From Pedobacter sp. SYSU D00535 (GTDB taxonomy: Bacteria; Bacteroidota; Bacteroidia; Sphingobacteriales; Sphingobacteriaceae), in assembly GCF_017355855.1 (NCBI RefSeq), contig NZ_JAFEWD010000017.1, positions 1 to 55,686 on the forward strand: DNA of 55,686 nt, given 5' to 3'. Below are positions 16,688-26,651 of the stretch, piece by piece (position 1 is the first letter of the stretch; every line of letters begins with the position of its first letter). The notes below the pieces were generated by a model that did no database searches, was not told where the DNA came from, and saw nothing but the letters and a program-made list of their open reading frames with translations. The position numbers and the translations under genes are program-made.

Positions 16688-19066
16688 ATGTTTGTAATAA
16701 AAAGAGACGGAAGAAGAGAGTCCGTAAAATTTGATAAGATCACCGCACGTATTGAGAAGCTTTGCTATGGCTTAAACCCAGAATTGGTTGATCCAATTGA
16801 TGTGGCCAAAAAGGTAATTGAAGGCTTGTATGATGGAGTAACAACTTCCGAACTAGATAGTCTCGCTGCCGAAACAGCTGCTTCTTTAACCACTAAGCAT
16901 CCGGATTATGCCTTATTGGCCTCGCGAATAGCGGTTTCCAATCTTCATAAAAACACGGTAAAGTCTTTTTCGGAAACGATGAAGAAGCTTTATCTCTACG
17001 TAGATTCAAAAATAAATAAACCGGTTCCGCTGATTGCTGATGATGTATGGGAAGCAATTGAAGCGAATGCTGATATTCTGGATAGCACTATCATCTACGA
17101 CCGTGATTTTGGCTTCGATTACTTTGGGTTCAAAACGCTGGAGAAATCTTACCTGTTGAAAATTGATGGAAAGATCGTCGAGCGTCCCCAACATTTGTTT
17201 ATGCGAGTGGCTGTAGGGATTCATAAACATGATATTGAAAATGTCATTAAAACCTACAACTTGATGAGTGAGCGTTGGTTTACGCACGCGACTCCCACTC
17301 TGTTTAACGCCGGTACTCCGAAACCGCAGATGTCCTCCTGTTTCCTTGTAACCATGCAGGACGACAGCATCGACGGGATTTACGATACCTTGAAGCAAAC
17401 CGCTAAGATTTCACAAAGTGCAGGAGGTATTGGTTTGAGTATCCACAATGTTCGGGCGACAGGCTCTTACATCAGCGGTACTAACGGAACGAGCAACGGC
17501 ATTATTCCGATGCTTCGTGTGTTTAACGATACTGCCCGTTATGTGGATCAGGGCGGAGGCAAGCGCAAAGGCGCTTTTGCCGTGTACCTCGAGCCATGGC
17601 ATGCGGATATTTTTGATTTCCTTGACCTGCGGAAGAATCACGGCAAGGAAGAGCTGCGGGCGCGTGATCTGTTTTACGCACTGTGGGTCTCAGATCTGTT
17701 TATGAAGCGGGTAGAGGCCAATGAAGACTGGAGCTTATTCTGTCCGCACGAAGCTCCGGGATTGCACGAATGCTGGGGAGAAGAGTTTGAAGCACTTTAC
17801 ACGCAGTATGAGGCTGAGGGAAGAGCCCGCAGAACCGTAAAGGCTCAGGACCTATGGTTTGCAGTGTTAGATGCGCAGGTAGAAACGGGTACGCCTTACT
17901 TGCTATATAAGGATGCGGCCAACAGGAAATCCAATCAGCAGAACCTGGGAACTATTAAGAGCTCGAACCTTTGTACGGAAATTATTGAGTACACTTCTGC
18001 CGATGAGGTCGCTGTTTGTAACCTGGCTTCTCTAGCGCTTCCGAGATATATCACAAACGGCGTCTTTGATCATGAGAAACTTTACGAGGTAACCTATCAG
18101 GTGACCTTCAACCTCAACAGAATCATCGATCATAATTACTATCCGATAGATGAGGCTAAAAATTCTAATCTCCGTCACCGTCCTATTGGCTTAGGTGTTC
18201 AAGGGCTAGCCGATACATTTATCCAGCTCCGTCTGCCATTTGAAAGTGAAGAGGCGAAGCAGCTAAACAAGGACATCTTTGAGACGATCTATTTTGCGGC
18301 TATGACAGCTTCTAAAGATCTGGCGATTCAGGAAGGGCCTTATGAAACGTTTAAAGGTTCTCCGTTATCAAAAGGGCAGTTTCAGTTTGACATGTGGGGA
18401 GTGAAGCCGGAAAGTGGTCGCTGGGACTGGGAGAACCTTCGTTTGGATGTGATGAATCACGGGGTAAGAAACTCGCTTCTCGTAGCACCGATGCCTACTG
18501 CTTCTACTTCGCAGATTCTGGGAAATAATGAATGTTTCGAGCCCTACACTTCCAATATTTACACCCGTCGGGTGTTGAGTGGTGAGTTTATCGTGGTCAA
18601 CAAGCATTTGTTGAAAGACTTGGTTTCGCTAGGCTTGTGGAATACCGACATGAAAAACAAGATCATCACGGCTAATGGTTCCATTCAGGATATCCCTGAG
18701 ATTCCAGCAGACATTAAAGAGCTGTATAAAACGGTGTGGGAAATTAAGATGCGTACCATCATTGATATGGCTTCTGATCGGGGCGCATTTATTTGTCAAT
18801 CGCAGTCACTCAACCTGTTCATTAATGCTCCTAATGCGGCAAAACTTACATCTATGCATTTCTATGCCTGGAAAAAGGGATTGAAGACAGGAATGTATTA
18901 CCTGCGGACACAAGCAGCTACACAGGCGGTGAAGTTCACGGTAGAAAATCAGGCCGGAAAAAATATGGAACCTGTTATACCTGAAACGGTCGATGCGGTT
19001 GCAGATGAAATTCCTGCAGGACCGGTTTGCTCTATGGAAGAAGGCTGCGTGACCTGTTCAGCGTAA
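16688..19066 (+). CDS. nrdA: Class Ia ribonucleotide reductase, large subunit
   Basis: NrdA reduces ribonucleoside diphosphates to deoxyribonucleotides. The 792-residue product has an N-terminal ATP-cone (about 1-90, [20 protein letters not shown]) for allosteric activity control. Active-site residues are in place: C218 and C444 form the redox pair, and N427-x-C429-x-E431 in NLCTEI holds the thiyl radical site. The C-terminal CVTC (787-790) plus C781 would receive electrons from thioredoxin. An AGGAGGGG sequence at 16677-16684 gives an unusually strong Shine-Dalgarno match, three bases from the ATG. It shares the riboswitch-controlled transcript with nrdB. Confidence 0.97.
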   Translation: MFVIKRDGRRESVKFDKITARIEKLCYGLNPELVDPIDVAKKVIEGLYDGVTTSELDSLAAETAASLTTKHPDYALLASRIAVSNLHKNTVKSFSETMKKLYLYVDSKINKPVPLIADDVWEAIEANADILDSTIIYDRDFGFDYFGFKTLEKSYLLKIDGKIVERPQHLFMRVAVGIHKHDIENVIKTYNLMSERWFTHATPTLFNAGTPKPQMSSCFLVTMQDDSIDGIYDTLKQTAKISQSAGGIGLSIHNVRATGSYISGTNGTSNGIIPMLRVFNDTARYVDQGGGKRKGAFAVYLEPWHADIFDFLDLRKNHGKEELRARDLFYALWVSDLFMKRVEANEDWSLFCPHEAPGLHECWGEEFEALYTQYEAEGRARRTVKAQDLWFAVLDAQVETGTPYLLYKDAANRKSNQQNLGTIKSSNLCTEIIEYTSADEVAVCNLASLALPRYITNGVFDHEKLYEVTYQVTFNLNRIIDHNYYPIDEAKNSNLRHRPIGLGVQGLADTFIQLRLPFESEEAKQLNKDIFETIYFAAMTASKDLAIQEGPYETFKGSPLSKGQFQFDMWGVKPESGRWDWENLRLDVMNHGVRNSLLVAPMPTASTSQILGNNECFEPYTSNIYTRRVLSGEFIVVNKHLLKDLVSLGLWNTDMKNKIITANGSIQDIPEIPADIKELYKTVWEIKMRTIIDMASDRGAFICQSQSLNLFINAPNAAKLTSMHFYAWKKGLKTGMYYLRTQAATQAVKFTVENQAGKNMEPVIPETVDAVADEIPAGPVCSMEEGCVTCSA

Positions 19067-19072
19067 GTTAAA

Positions 19073-19119
19073 TTTACGAATTGTGATTTATGATTTACGA
19101 AGCTATCGTAATTCGTAAA
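19073..19119. repeat. Nested intergenic palindrome after nrdA
   Basis: TTTACGAATT (19073-19082) is the reverse complement of 19110-19119. Inside lies a second hairpin, TTACGA (19095-19100) against TCGTAA (19106-19111). The motif is shared with the inverted repeat at 557-597. It may fold in the nrdA 3' region, but no U-tract follows. Confidence 0.65.
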
Positions 19120-19176
19120 CCTAAAATCGTAATTAGATCAACATAAGCAATGGTACTTTTAACATTGTACATCAAC

Positions 19177-19383
19177 ATGGTTAAGCATGAAATCATTCCC
19201 TGCGAGCGCTGCAATGGTCGTATCGAGTGTAAAGCAAATTCATACACTAAATGCCAGTGCAGTAAAGTGTCTTTGAACTTGAACGAGGTGCAGTATGTGA
19301 GCGAAAGGTTTGATGGTTGCTTATGTGCAGCCTGTTTGTTGGCGCTGAAAGAGGAATACCGCCAGATGCTCAAGGAGTGTTGA
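19177..19383 (+). CDS. Cysteine-rich CWC-type small protein
   Basis: The 68-residue protein (from ATG 19177) contains Cys at CERC, ECK, CQC, CLCAAC and the C-terminus, the pattern of the cysteine-rich CWC family. The motifs HEIIPCERCNGRIECK and CQCSKVSLN look like two metal-binding knuckles. The role is unknown. It follows nrdA at 110 bases, with a palindrome between, and may be on the same transcript; a zinc-binding helper for the reductase is conceivable but unsupported. The upstream in-frame TTG or ATG at 19150 gives a less typical start. Confidence 0.75.
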   Translation: MVKHEIIPCERCNGRIECKANSYTKCQCSKVSLNLNEVQYVSERFDGCLCAACLLALKEEYRQMLKEC

Positions 19384-19436
19384 TCGTCTTAACTTCTTAG
19401 GGCCTGGCAGCCAAACTATACTCCCACAAAAAGGTT

Positions 19437-19470
19437 AGAATTAAAGCCGCTTAATTGCGGCTTTAATTCT
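19437..19470. terminator. Terminator after the CWC gene
   Basis: AGAATTAAAGCCGC (19437-19450) pairs perfectly with 19457-19470 around the loop TTAATT, followed by TTATTTT. It ends the nrdBA-CWC region and separates it from the thioesterase gene. Confidence 0.85.
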
Positions 19471-19484
19471 TTATTTTGAGTCCT

Positions 19485-19901
19485 ATGAACATTGAAGAAC
19501 GGAAAGCTCTTTCTGAGACACGCATATTTAAACCTGTTTTTGCAACAGATACCAATCATTACAGCACTCTCCACGGAGGAGTAGCGATGAAAATGATGGA
19601 CGACACTGCTTTCATTGCTGCCACCCGGTTTTGCAGGCTTCCCGTGGTAACGGTGTCATCCGACCGCATTAACTTTAGTAAGCCCATCCCGGAAGGTACC
19701 ATTGTGGAGGTGGTGGCAAGGGTAATGGATTTGGGAAGAACTAGTTTGAAAATAGGAGTCGATATTTTTATTGAGCAGATGTACGAAGAAAGGAGGGAGC
19801 TAGCAATACACGGTACACTCACCTTTGTAGCGTTGGACGAAAACAAGAAGCCGGTTTCCATCAGAGAACATCTGAGAAAGATAGGCGTAGACGTCGATTA
19901 G
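19485..19901 (+). CDS. Hotdog-fold acyl-CoA thioesterase
   Basis: The 138-residue product resembles YciA-type acyl-CoA thioesterases: NHYSTLHGGVAMKMMDDTAF holds the hotdog helix with the Gly-Gly turn and the likely catalytic Asp, followed by TVSSDRINFSKPIPEG and the strand VARVMDLGRTSLKIGV. It should hydrolyse acyl-CoA in the cytoplasm; the chain length is not predictable. The ATG at 19485 was chosen over a TTG at 19476. fabG follows 55 bases downstream in the same direction, which gives a loose link to fatty acid metabolism. Confidence 0.88.
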   Translation: MNIEERKALSETRIFKPVFATDTNHYSTLHGGVAMKMMDDTAFIAATRFCRLPVVTVSSDRINFSKPIPEGTIVEVVARVMDLGRTSLKIGVDIFIEQMYEERRELAIHGTLTFVALDENKKPVSIREHLRKIGVDVD

Positions 19902-19956
19902 TCTCTTTTTCCAATTTCTAAAAAATATCTAACTTCACGGCCTCAAATAGAACATA

Positions 19957-20700
19957 ATGAAATTATTAGAAGGAAAAACGGCTTTAGTTACCGGAGCATC
20001 GAAAGGCATCGGCCGTAAAATAGCTGAAAAGTTTGCTGAGCAAGGCGCTAATGTAGCGTTCACCTATTTATCATCGGTTGAAAAGGGGCAAGCTTTAGAG
20101 CAGGAACTTCAATCCGCAGGAACAAAAGTAAAAGGTTACCGTTCTGACGCTTCTAAATTTGATGAAGCAGAAAAATTGATTAATGATATAGTTGCTGATT
20201 TTGGAACCATTGACATTGTAGTGAACAACGCCGGAATTACTAAAGACGGCTTGTTGATGCGGATGAGCGAACAGCAATGGGATGAAGTACTGGAAGTGAA
20301 TCTGAAGTCGATCTTCAATGTAACCAAAGCCGCATCAAAAATCATGATGAAGAACCGTAAAGGTGTATTCATTAATATGAGTTCTGTGGTAGGAGTTCAG
20401 GGGAATGCGGGGCAGGGGAACTATGCTGCTTCTAAAGCTGGTATCATTGGCTTCTCTAAGTCAATGGCGAAAGAGTTAGGCTCTCGCAACATCCGCACGA
20501 ACGTGGTTGCTCCCGGATTTATCAAAACAGAAATGACTGAAGTGTTAGACCCGAAAGTGGTTGAAGGATGGGAAGCTGGTATTCCATTGAAGCGCGCTGG
20601 CGAAACAGAAGATGTAGCTAATGCTTGTGTATTCCTCGCTTCTGATATGGCTTCTTACGTCACAGGGCAGGTAATTGCCGTAGATGGCGGAATGCTGTAG
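19957..20700 (+). CDS. fabG: 3-oxoacyl-ACP reductase
   Basis: FabG reduces 3-oxoacyl-ACP with NADPH in fatty acid elongation. The 247-residue short-chain dehydrogenase has the TGASKGIG cofactor motif near residue 12, NNAG near 90, and the catalytic set S143, Y156, K160 (NMSSVVG, NYAASKAG). The C-terminus YVTGQVIAVDGGML is typical of FabG. Other SDR specificities cannot be excluded by sequence alone, but overall similarity to bona fide FabG is high and the neighbour is a thioesterase. No other fab genes are close. Confidence 0.9.
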   Translation: MKLLEGKTALVTGASKGIGRKIAEKFAEQGANVAFTYLSSVEKGQALEQELQSAGTKVKGYRSDASKFDEAEKLINDIVADFGTIDIVVNNAGITKDGLLMRMSEQQWDEVLEVNLKSIFNVTKAASKIMMKNRKGVFINMSSVVGVQGNAGQGNYAASKAGIIGFSKSMAKELGSRNIRTNVVAPGFIKTEMTEVLDPKVVEGWEAGIPLKRAGETEDVANACVFLASDMASYVTGQVIAVDGGML

Positions 20701-20753
20701 ACCAGATTTAAACTTTTTTAAATAAAAAATGGCATATTTACGTTTCTGTACAT

Positions 20754-22841
20754 ATGCCATTTTTATTTCAGCTGCAGTTTACTTCCTTTTCTATTCTTTG
20801 GCTGTTGTTTAGCCTCCTCCTCGGAGTAGCATATGCTTTTTTTCTCTATAGAAAAAAGTCCCATTTATCTGAACCAACGAAAAGATTTCTGTTTGCAGCT
20901 CGTACCCTTGCGGTTGCTGCTACCGTGTTTCTGCTTTTTGCTCCCTATATCAAACTATCCGATAAAACAGTCGAGAAGCCGCTGATCATACTTGTTCAAG
21001 ACAACTCCGCTTCCGTAAGTTTGGGAGCTCCAGGGAGTTTCAGTCTGGCGAATTACAACACAGCTATAAGGAAACTCGCTCAATCCTTTTCCAGAGACTA
21101 TGAAGTAAAAACTTTTAGCTTCGGTAGCAGTGTGCGCCAAGGACTGCAGGCTAGCTATGAGGATAATGTTACGGACATCAACGCCGTCTTTAGCTTTATT
21201 GCAGATCGTTATGCAAACAGAAATATCGGCGCCATTATCCTCGCTACTGATGGTATTTACAACCGCGGAGGTACGCCTCAATATAATGCTTTGAATTTAA
21301 AGGCTCCCGTATATACTGTAGCACTAGGCGATACGATTCCTAAAAAAGATCTTTTGATTGCCAACGTTAACTATAATAACCTGGTTTTTCTGGGTAATGA
21401 GTTTCAGGTAGAGGTTCTGTTGGAGGCCTTTCAGAGCCGCGGAACCGCTGCTCATGTCTCCTTATCGGATAAAAATGGAGTCTTGTTCAGTAAGATAGTT
21501 TCTGTCGCTTCTAACGAGTTTCGGACAACTGTTCCTGTTACTTTATCCGCCAAAGAAAAAGGAATTCAGCAGTTTACAGTGAAAGTGGCCTCCGTACCAG
21601 GCGAATTATCCACCCGTAATAATAGCTTTACTTTTTTCGTGGAAGTGGTGGATGGTCGGCAGAAGGTGCTTATTATCGCGAACTCCCCTCATCCCGATAT
21701 AACTGCGCTGAAGCAAAGCATCCAAAGTAATAGGAACTACGAGGTAAGCAGTAGTTTGATAAACCTTATCAAGCAAGATCAACTGCAACAAGCGGATCTG
21801 GTGATCTTGCATCAGGTCCCGTCTCCCTCAGGTTCGATAGAAAGTTTAGGTCCGTTGTTGGGGAGAAAGAACGTTTGGTACATACTGGGTGCCCAAAGTA
21901 ACACAGCGGCTTTTTCTAATGCGCAGAGCTTACTGAAGGTTTCGGCGGGAGGCACGATGCAGGAGGTCACCCCCGACCTCAGCAGTGATTTTTATGAGTT
22001 TGTACTGAGCGAAAGTACAAGGAAGAAGATTGCCGGTTTTTCGCCTCTTATTGCCCCTTTCGGTGATTACGGATTGAAAGGCCCAGGCTCGGTACTTCTT
22101 CAGCAAAGGGTAGGGAAAATCCAGACAGACAAGCCTCTGCTCGCCTTCTCGTCAGAAGGAGAAAGGAAAACAGCGGTGTTAGCGGGCGAGGGGATATGGC
22201 GTTGGCGGTTGGAGGATTTTAAGGAAAATGGAAATCATCAGGCCGTGGACGAATTGCTCAGCAAAACAGTACAGTGCCTTTCAAGGAAGGACGATAAACG
22301 GAAATTTCGGGTGTACACCTCGCAGAATACTTTTGACGAAAGCGAACATATAGTGCTCAACGCCGAGCTCTATAATGATGCCTACGAATTGGTTAACACT
22401 CCAGATGTGTCCGTTACATTGAAGAATAACTCGAATAAAAGCTTTCCGTTTATCTTTTCGCGTACTGGGAATTCCTATATTCTAGATGCCGGCAACCTCC
22501 CTGCAGGTGAATATACTTTCACTGCCAATACAGCCCTTGGAAATAACAAGTATTCAGCGCGAGGGCAATTTATTATTACCCAGCAACTCGCTGAGCTGAG
22601 GGAGACTACGGCTAATCATCAATTGTTAAATACCCTTTCGGTTGAAAGTGGTGGAGAGACAGTTTTTCCGCATCAGATAACTGAACTAGGAGACAAAGTT
22701 AAGAATAACGAACTGGTAAAAACGGTATCTTACGAAAACCGTAGATTTGATGAGCTAGTCAACCTTAAATGGATTTTCTTCTTGATACTCTTCCTGCTTA
22801 CTCTTGAGTGGTTCGGGCGGAAGCGAAGCGGAGAGCTTTAG
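20754..22841 (+). CDS. vWA-like membrane protein
   Basis: The 695-residue product has two N-terminal membrane helices (about 10-32 and 42-65), a von Willebrand A-like domain and a C-terminal membrane helix (KWIFFLILFLLTLEWFG). The MIDAS-like start is VQDNSASVSLG (DxSxS) near residue 82, and ATDGIYNRGG later supplies the second acidic loop. Beyond about residue 300 there is a Rossmann-like stretch (KVLIIANSPHPDITALKQSI) and beta-rich domains. The layout recalls BatA/aerotolerance-type and related Bacteroidota proteins. Function unknown. It stands alone between fabG and a convergent gene. Confidence 0.75.
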   Translation: MPFLFQLQFTSFSILWLLFSLLLGVAYAFFLYRKKSHLSEPTKRFLFAARTLAVAATVFLLFAPYIKLSDKTVEKPLIILVQDNSASVSLGAPGSFSLANYNTAIRKLAQSFSRDYEVKTFSFGSSVRQGLQASYEDNVTDINAVFSFIADRYANRNIGAIILATDGIYNRGGTPQYNALNLKAPVYTVALGDTIPKKDLLIANVNYNNLVFLGNEFQVEVLLEAFQSRGTAAHVSLSDKNGVLFSKIVSVASNEFRTTVPVTLSAKEKGIQQFTVKVASVPGELSTRNNSFTFFVEVVDGRQKVLIIANSPHPDITALKQSIQSNRNYEVSSSLINLIKQDQLQQADLVILHQVPSPSGSIESLGPLLGRKNVWYILGAQSNTAAFSNAQSLLKVSAGGTMQEVTPDLSSDFYEFVLSESTRKKIAGFSPLIAPFGDYGLKGPGSVLLQQRVGKIQTDKPLLAFSSEGERKTAVLAGEGIWRWRLEDFKENGNHQAVDELLSKTVQCLSRKDDKRKFRVYTSQNTFDESEHIVLNAELYNDAYELVNTPDVSVTLKNNSNKSFPFIFSRTGNSYILDAGNLPAGEYTFTANTALGNNKYSARGQFIITQQLAELRETTANHQLLNTLSVESGGETVFPHQITELGDKVKNNELVKTVSYENRRFDELVNLKWIFFLILFLLTLEWFGRKRSGEL

Positions 22842-22848
22842 GTTTTCT

Positions 22849-23313
22849 CTATTCTTGTAGCTTCAAGTAGAAGGGGAAAGACGCTTTCTTCTGCTTCCAC
22901 ACGCCTTTGATTGTTCCATCTACACCTTGTTTGCCGATAAAACTGGAGACATTAACATTTTGCGAATCAAAGCATTTGAAAGACCAAGAGCGTTTGTCGG
23001 TGTCAAAAGAACCTACAAGTGCAAAAGTTTTACCGCTGACGGCTTCATAGTAGCTGCCTTTGTATTTTAGTATCGCCCTGCTACTGAAGGTGGTTTTCTG
23101 TTGTACTTCGGTAAGGGTCATTCGTATGTATGAAATGCCTTGTATTTCCCCAACAAAGGAAAGTTCGGAGATTCTGGTTTTAATAGAAGGTGTAGACTCC
23201 GTCTTATATTCGCGATAGTTATCCCATCTTTCAGTTCCATAAGTACTAGCAACTCCAGTCATCAATTGAAAGAATAACAGTCCACGGAGTATGTTGGAAT
23301 ACAGTCTCGGCAC
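22849..23313 (-). CDS. Hypothetical secreted protein
   Basis: The 154-residue product starts with a basic and hydrophobic signal peptide (about 1-23). The mature part looks like a small beta-sheet protein: SFVGEIQGISYIRMTLTEV, SYYEAVSGKTFALVG and GTIKGVWKQKKASFPFYLK. No family is recognised. It follows ftsB by 33 bases on the same strand and may be cotranscribed with it; it converges with the vWA gene with a seven-base gap. Signal peptide plus strand pattern support a real gene. Confidence 0.65.
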   Translation of the reverse strand: MPRLYSNILRGLLFFQLMTGVASTYGTERWDNYREYKTESTPSIKTRISELSFVGEIQGISYIRMTLTEVQQKTTFSSRAILKYKGSYYEAVSGKTFALVGSFDTDKRSWSFKCFDSQNVNVSSFIGKQGVDGTIKGVWKQKKASFPFYLKLQE

Positions 23314-23346
23314 TTGACAGATAGAAGGTTTAATTGAAATTGATTA

Positions 23347-23661
23347 TTAAAAAAGCGACTTTTCTTCTTTAGATTTCTCCTTTACGATCACATACACATC
23401 TTCATTCTCTTTTTTCATCAGGTACTTCTCACGGGCAAATTTCTCCAGCCTCTCCCGGTTCGTGGTCAGTTCGTCCAAGTCTTTTCGTACTTGCTGAATT
23501 TCTTTGGTGTAAAATTCCTTTTCTTCTTGTAGCTTGTTTAACTGAGAGCGGTATTCGTATTGCGACATCAGGTCGTTTCGATCAAAGAATAACATCCAGG
23601 CTACGAAAAACGCAGTTACAAGGAAGTATTTATTGCTGATTAACCCAACTGTTCTTTTCAT
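23347..23661 (-). CDS. ftsB: Septum formation initiator (FtsB/DivIC family)
   Basis: The 104-residue bitopic protein has a short cytoplasmic start, one membrane helix (about 12-24, YFLVTAFFVAWMLFF) and a periplasmic coiled coil (about 33-75, QYEYRSQLNKLQEEKEFY and on). LEKFAREKYLMKKENEDVYVI is the conserved end of the coiled coil in this family. FtsB/DivIC links FtsL and FtsQ in the divisome. The gene lies directly after eno, an arrangement also seen in Proteobacteria. A TATATTTG box ends five bases before its ATG. Confidence 0.9.
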   Translation of the reverse strand: MKRTVGLISNKYFLVTAFFVAWMLFFDRNDLMSQYEYRSQLNKLQEEKEFYTKEIQQVRKDLDELTTNRERLEKFAREKYLMKKENEDVYVIVKEKSKEEKSLF

Positions 23662-23666
23662 AGGTA

Positions 23667-23674
23667 CAAATATA
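23667..23674 (-). promoter_or_regulatory. -7 box of ftsB
   Basis: On the minus strand TATATTTG is a perfect TAnnTTTG match, five bases before the ftsB ATG. It overlaps the U-tract of the eno terminator. Transcription would start at or very near the start codon. Confidence 0.55.
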
Positions 23675-23675
23675 A

Positions 23676-23709
23676 AAACATCCCGAATTTATCAAAATCC
23701 GGGATGTTT
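23676..23709 (-). terminator. Terminator of eno
   Basis: On the minus strand AAACATCCCG pairs with CGGGATGTTT around a 14-base loop, followed by TTTATATTTG. It lies 26 bases after the eno stop codon. Confidence 0.75.
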
Positions 23710-23734
23710 ATGTTTACCGATATTAATCAGCAGA

Positions 23735-25048
<1,314 letters not shown>

Positions 25049-25124
25049 TTACCTAATGGATCTCCCACATCTAAATTGCACGGGTATTGTTAGTGTAATG
25101 CAGACACTAAGCGGAGAGGCCCAT

Positions 25125-25132
25125 CAAAATTA
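25125..25132 (-). promoter_or_regulatory. Candidate -7 box of eno
   Basis: On the minus strand TAATTTTG fits TAnnTTTG. It would give a leader of roughly 90 bases, in which TTAGTGT and ACACTAA (25090-25096 and 25104-25110) form a seven-base-pair hairpin. Confidence 0.45.
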
Positions 25133-25178
25133 ATGTTTTATATACTTAAAAAAATGATATTTGTAATTTTCTTGTTCG

Positions 25179-25232
25179 ACTTGTAATAAAAAACCCACTT
25201 TCGTTAGTAAAAGCGGGCTTTTTATTACAAGT
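25179..25232 (-). terminator. Terminator of carA
   Basis: The arms 25179-25196 and 25215-25232 pair almost fully (one unpaired position near CCC/GGG). On the minus strand a GC-richer core is followed by a six-base T-run. It begins directly at the carA stop codon. Confidence 0.8.
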
Positions 25233-25233
25233 T

Positions 25234-26337
25234 TTATTTTTTCTCCATCATGTCGACAAATTGATCGAAGAGATAGCGTGAATCATGAGGGCCAGGAGAT
25301 GATTCCGGGTGGTATTGAACCGAAAAAGCTCTTTTGTCCTTCACTCTGATTCCTTCAATCGAGTCATCATTTAGGTTAACGTGAGTGATTTCTACTTTGT
25401 CAGAGTTTCTTACGTCCTCAGCAACAACACCAAAACCATGGTTCTGGGAGGTTACCTCACAATGGTCCATAATGATATTTTTAACAGGATGGTTTAGTCC
25501 GCGGTGTCCGTTGAACATTTTCATAGTCCGAATGCCGTTTGCCTGCGCTAGCAACTGATGTCCAAGACAAATTCCGAAAAGCGGTTTATCGGCTTCCAAA
25601 ACTTTTTTTACAGTGTCAATGGCATAAGGCATAGCTGCAGGATCACCAGGGCCATTGGAGATAAAGTATCCATCTGGCGCCCATTTCTCCATCTCCTCAA
25701 AAGGAGTAGTAGCAGGGAATACTTTTGCGTACACATCACGATGGTCAAAATTCCTCAGGATGTTTTTCTTTACGCCCAGGTCAAGGACGGCGACACGGTT
25801 TTTTGCATCTTCCTTTCCATAGAAATAAGGCTCTTTCGTAGACACTTGAGAAGAGAGCTCGAGGCCTGCCATGGAAGGAACGTCAGCAAGTTTTTGCTTC
25901 AATTCATCCAGATCAAGAATTTCTGAAGAGATGATCGCATTCATCGCTCCCTTGTCTCTGATGTGTCTTACTAGCGAGCGGGTATCTACATCTGATATAC
26001 CTACGATGTTCTCTTCCTGAAAGTAATCCTGAATTGATTTGTCAGACTGCTTTCTGCTATACACAATATTGAAGTTCTTACAAACCAAGCCTGCAATTTT
26101 GATGTCGCCTGATTCGATTTCTTCATCGTTTACACCGTAATTACCGATGTGTGCATTGGTGGTAACCATTATTTGCCCGAAGTAAGACGGGTCTGTGAAA
26201 ATTTCCTGATAACCAGTCATACCAGTATTGAAACAAATCTCTCCCGTTGTGGTGCCAATTTTGCCGGCAGCTTTTCCGTGATATACAGTTCCGTCTTCCA
26301 GTAAGAGTACAGCAGGTAATTTGGTGTAATTCGTCAT
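25234..26337 (-). CDS. carA: Carbamoyl-phosphate synthase small subunit
   Basis: CarA hydrolyses glutamine and passes ammonia to CarB for carbamoyl phosphate, used for arginine and pyrimidines. The 367-residue product has the N-terminal CPSase domain (PAVLLLEDGTVYHGKAAG, TGMTGYQEIFTDPSY) and a class I glutaminase with C257 (FGICLGHQLLAQ), H343 and E345 (QYHPESSPG). carB is not in the window. A 73-codon frame ends one base before the carA ATG (TGA A ATG), so translation of carA may be coupled to it. A strong terminator follows. Confidence 0.97.
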   Translation of the reverse strand: MTNYTKLPAVLLLEDGTVYHGKAAGKIGTTTGEICFNTGMTGYQEIFTDPSYFGQIMVTTNAHIGNYGVNDEEIESGDIKIAGLVCKNFNIVYSRKQSDKSIQDYFQEENIVGISDVDTRSLVRHIRDKGAMNAIISSEILDLDELKQKLADVPSMAGLELSSQVSTKEPYFYGKEDAKNRVAVLDLGVKKNILRNFDHRDVYAKVFPATTPFEEMEKWAPDGYFISNGPGDPAAMPYAIDTVKKVLEADKPLFGICLGHQLLAQANGIRTMKMFNGHRGLNHPVKNIIMDHCEVTSQNHGFGVVAEDVRNSDKVEITHVNLNDDSIEGIRVKDKRAFSVQYHPESSPGPHDSRYLFDQFVDMMEKK

Positions 26338-26338
26338 T

Positions 26339-26560
26339 TCAGTTTATCGTGTTTTGCTTTTTTAAATTGTTTTGGTGTAAAGAATCTTTCAGCCATTGAT
26401 ACTCAAGATAGTCCGCATCTGCTCCGTAAGCAATAATCATGCTCGAATCAATGGACTCACAGTCCTCATTTTCAGAAAATAAATGAAAAAACTTAAGATT
26501 TCCGGAAGAACTTCCGGCCGCGGTATGCAACAGGCTGAAGCAATCGACTTCAAATTTCAC
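26339..26560 (-). CDS. Small ORF directly upstream of carA
   Basis: From a GTG at 26560-26558 this frame encodes 73 residues (starting MKFEVDCFSLLHTAAGSSSG if GTG is read as Met) with a normal-looking acidic and helical composition (ADADYLEYQWLKDSLHQNN). It ends with TGA one base before the carA ATG. A perfect -7 box, TACCTTTG, lies six bases upstream of the GTG, so an earlier TTG inside that box is unlikely to be the start. No family is recognised. It may be an independent small protein or a translated leader that couples to carA. Confidence 0.5.
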   Translation of the reverse strand: MKFEVDCFSLLHTAAGSSSGNLKFFHLFSENEDCESIDSSMIIAYGADADYLEYQWLKDSLHQNNLKKQNTIN

Positions 26561-26566
26561 AGGAGA

Positions 26567-26574
26567 CAAAGGTA
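26567..26574 (-). promoter_or_regulatory. -7 box of the small ORF-carA transcript
   Basis: TACCTTTG on the minus strand matches TAnnTTTG. It sits six bases before the proposed GTG start of the small ORF, so the mRNA would have essentially no leader. Confidence 0.55.
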
Positions 26575-26651
26575 AGAGATTATGCCCATTTTTTAAAGTC
26601 TGTTTTTAAATTTACTTTCTACCTTTACTTCAGATTTTTTAACACATAAAA

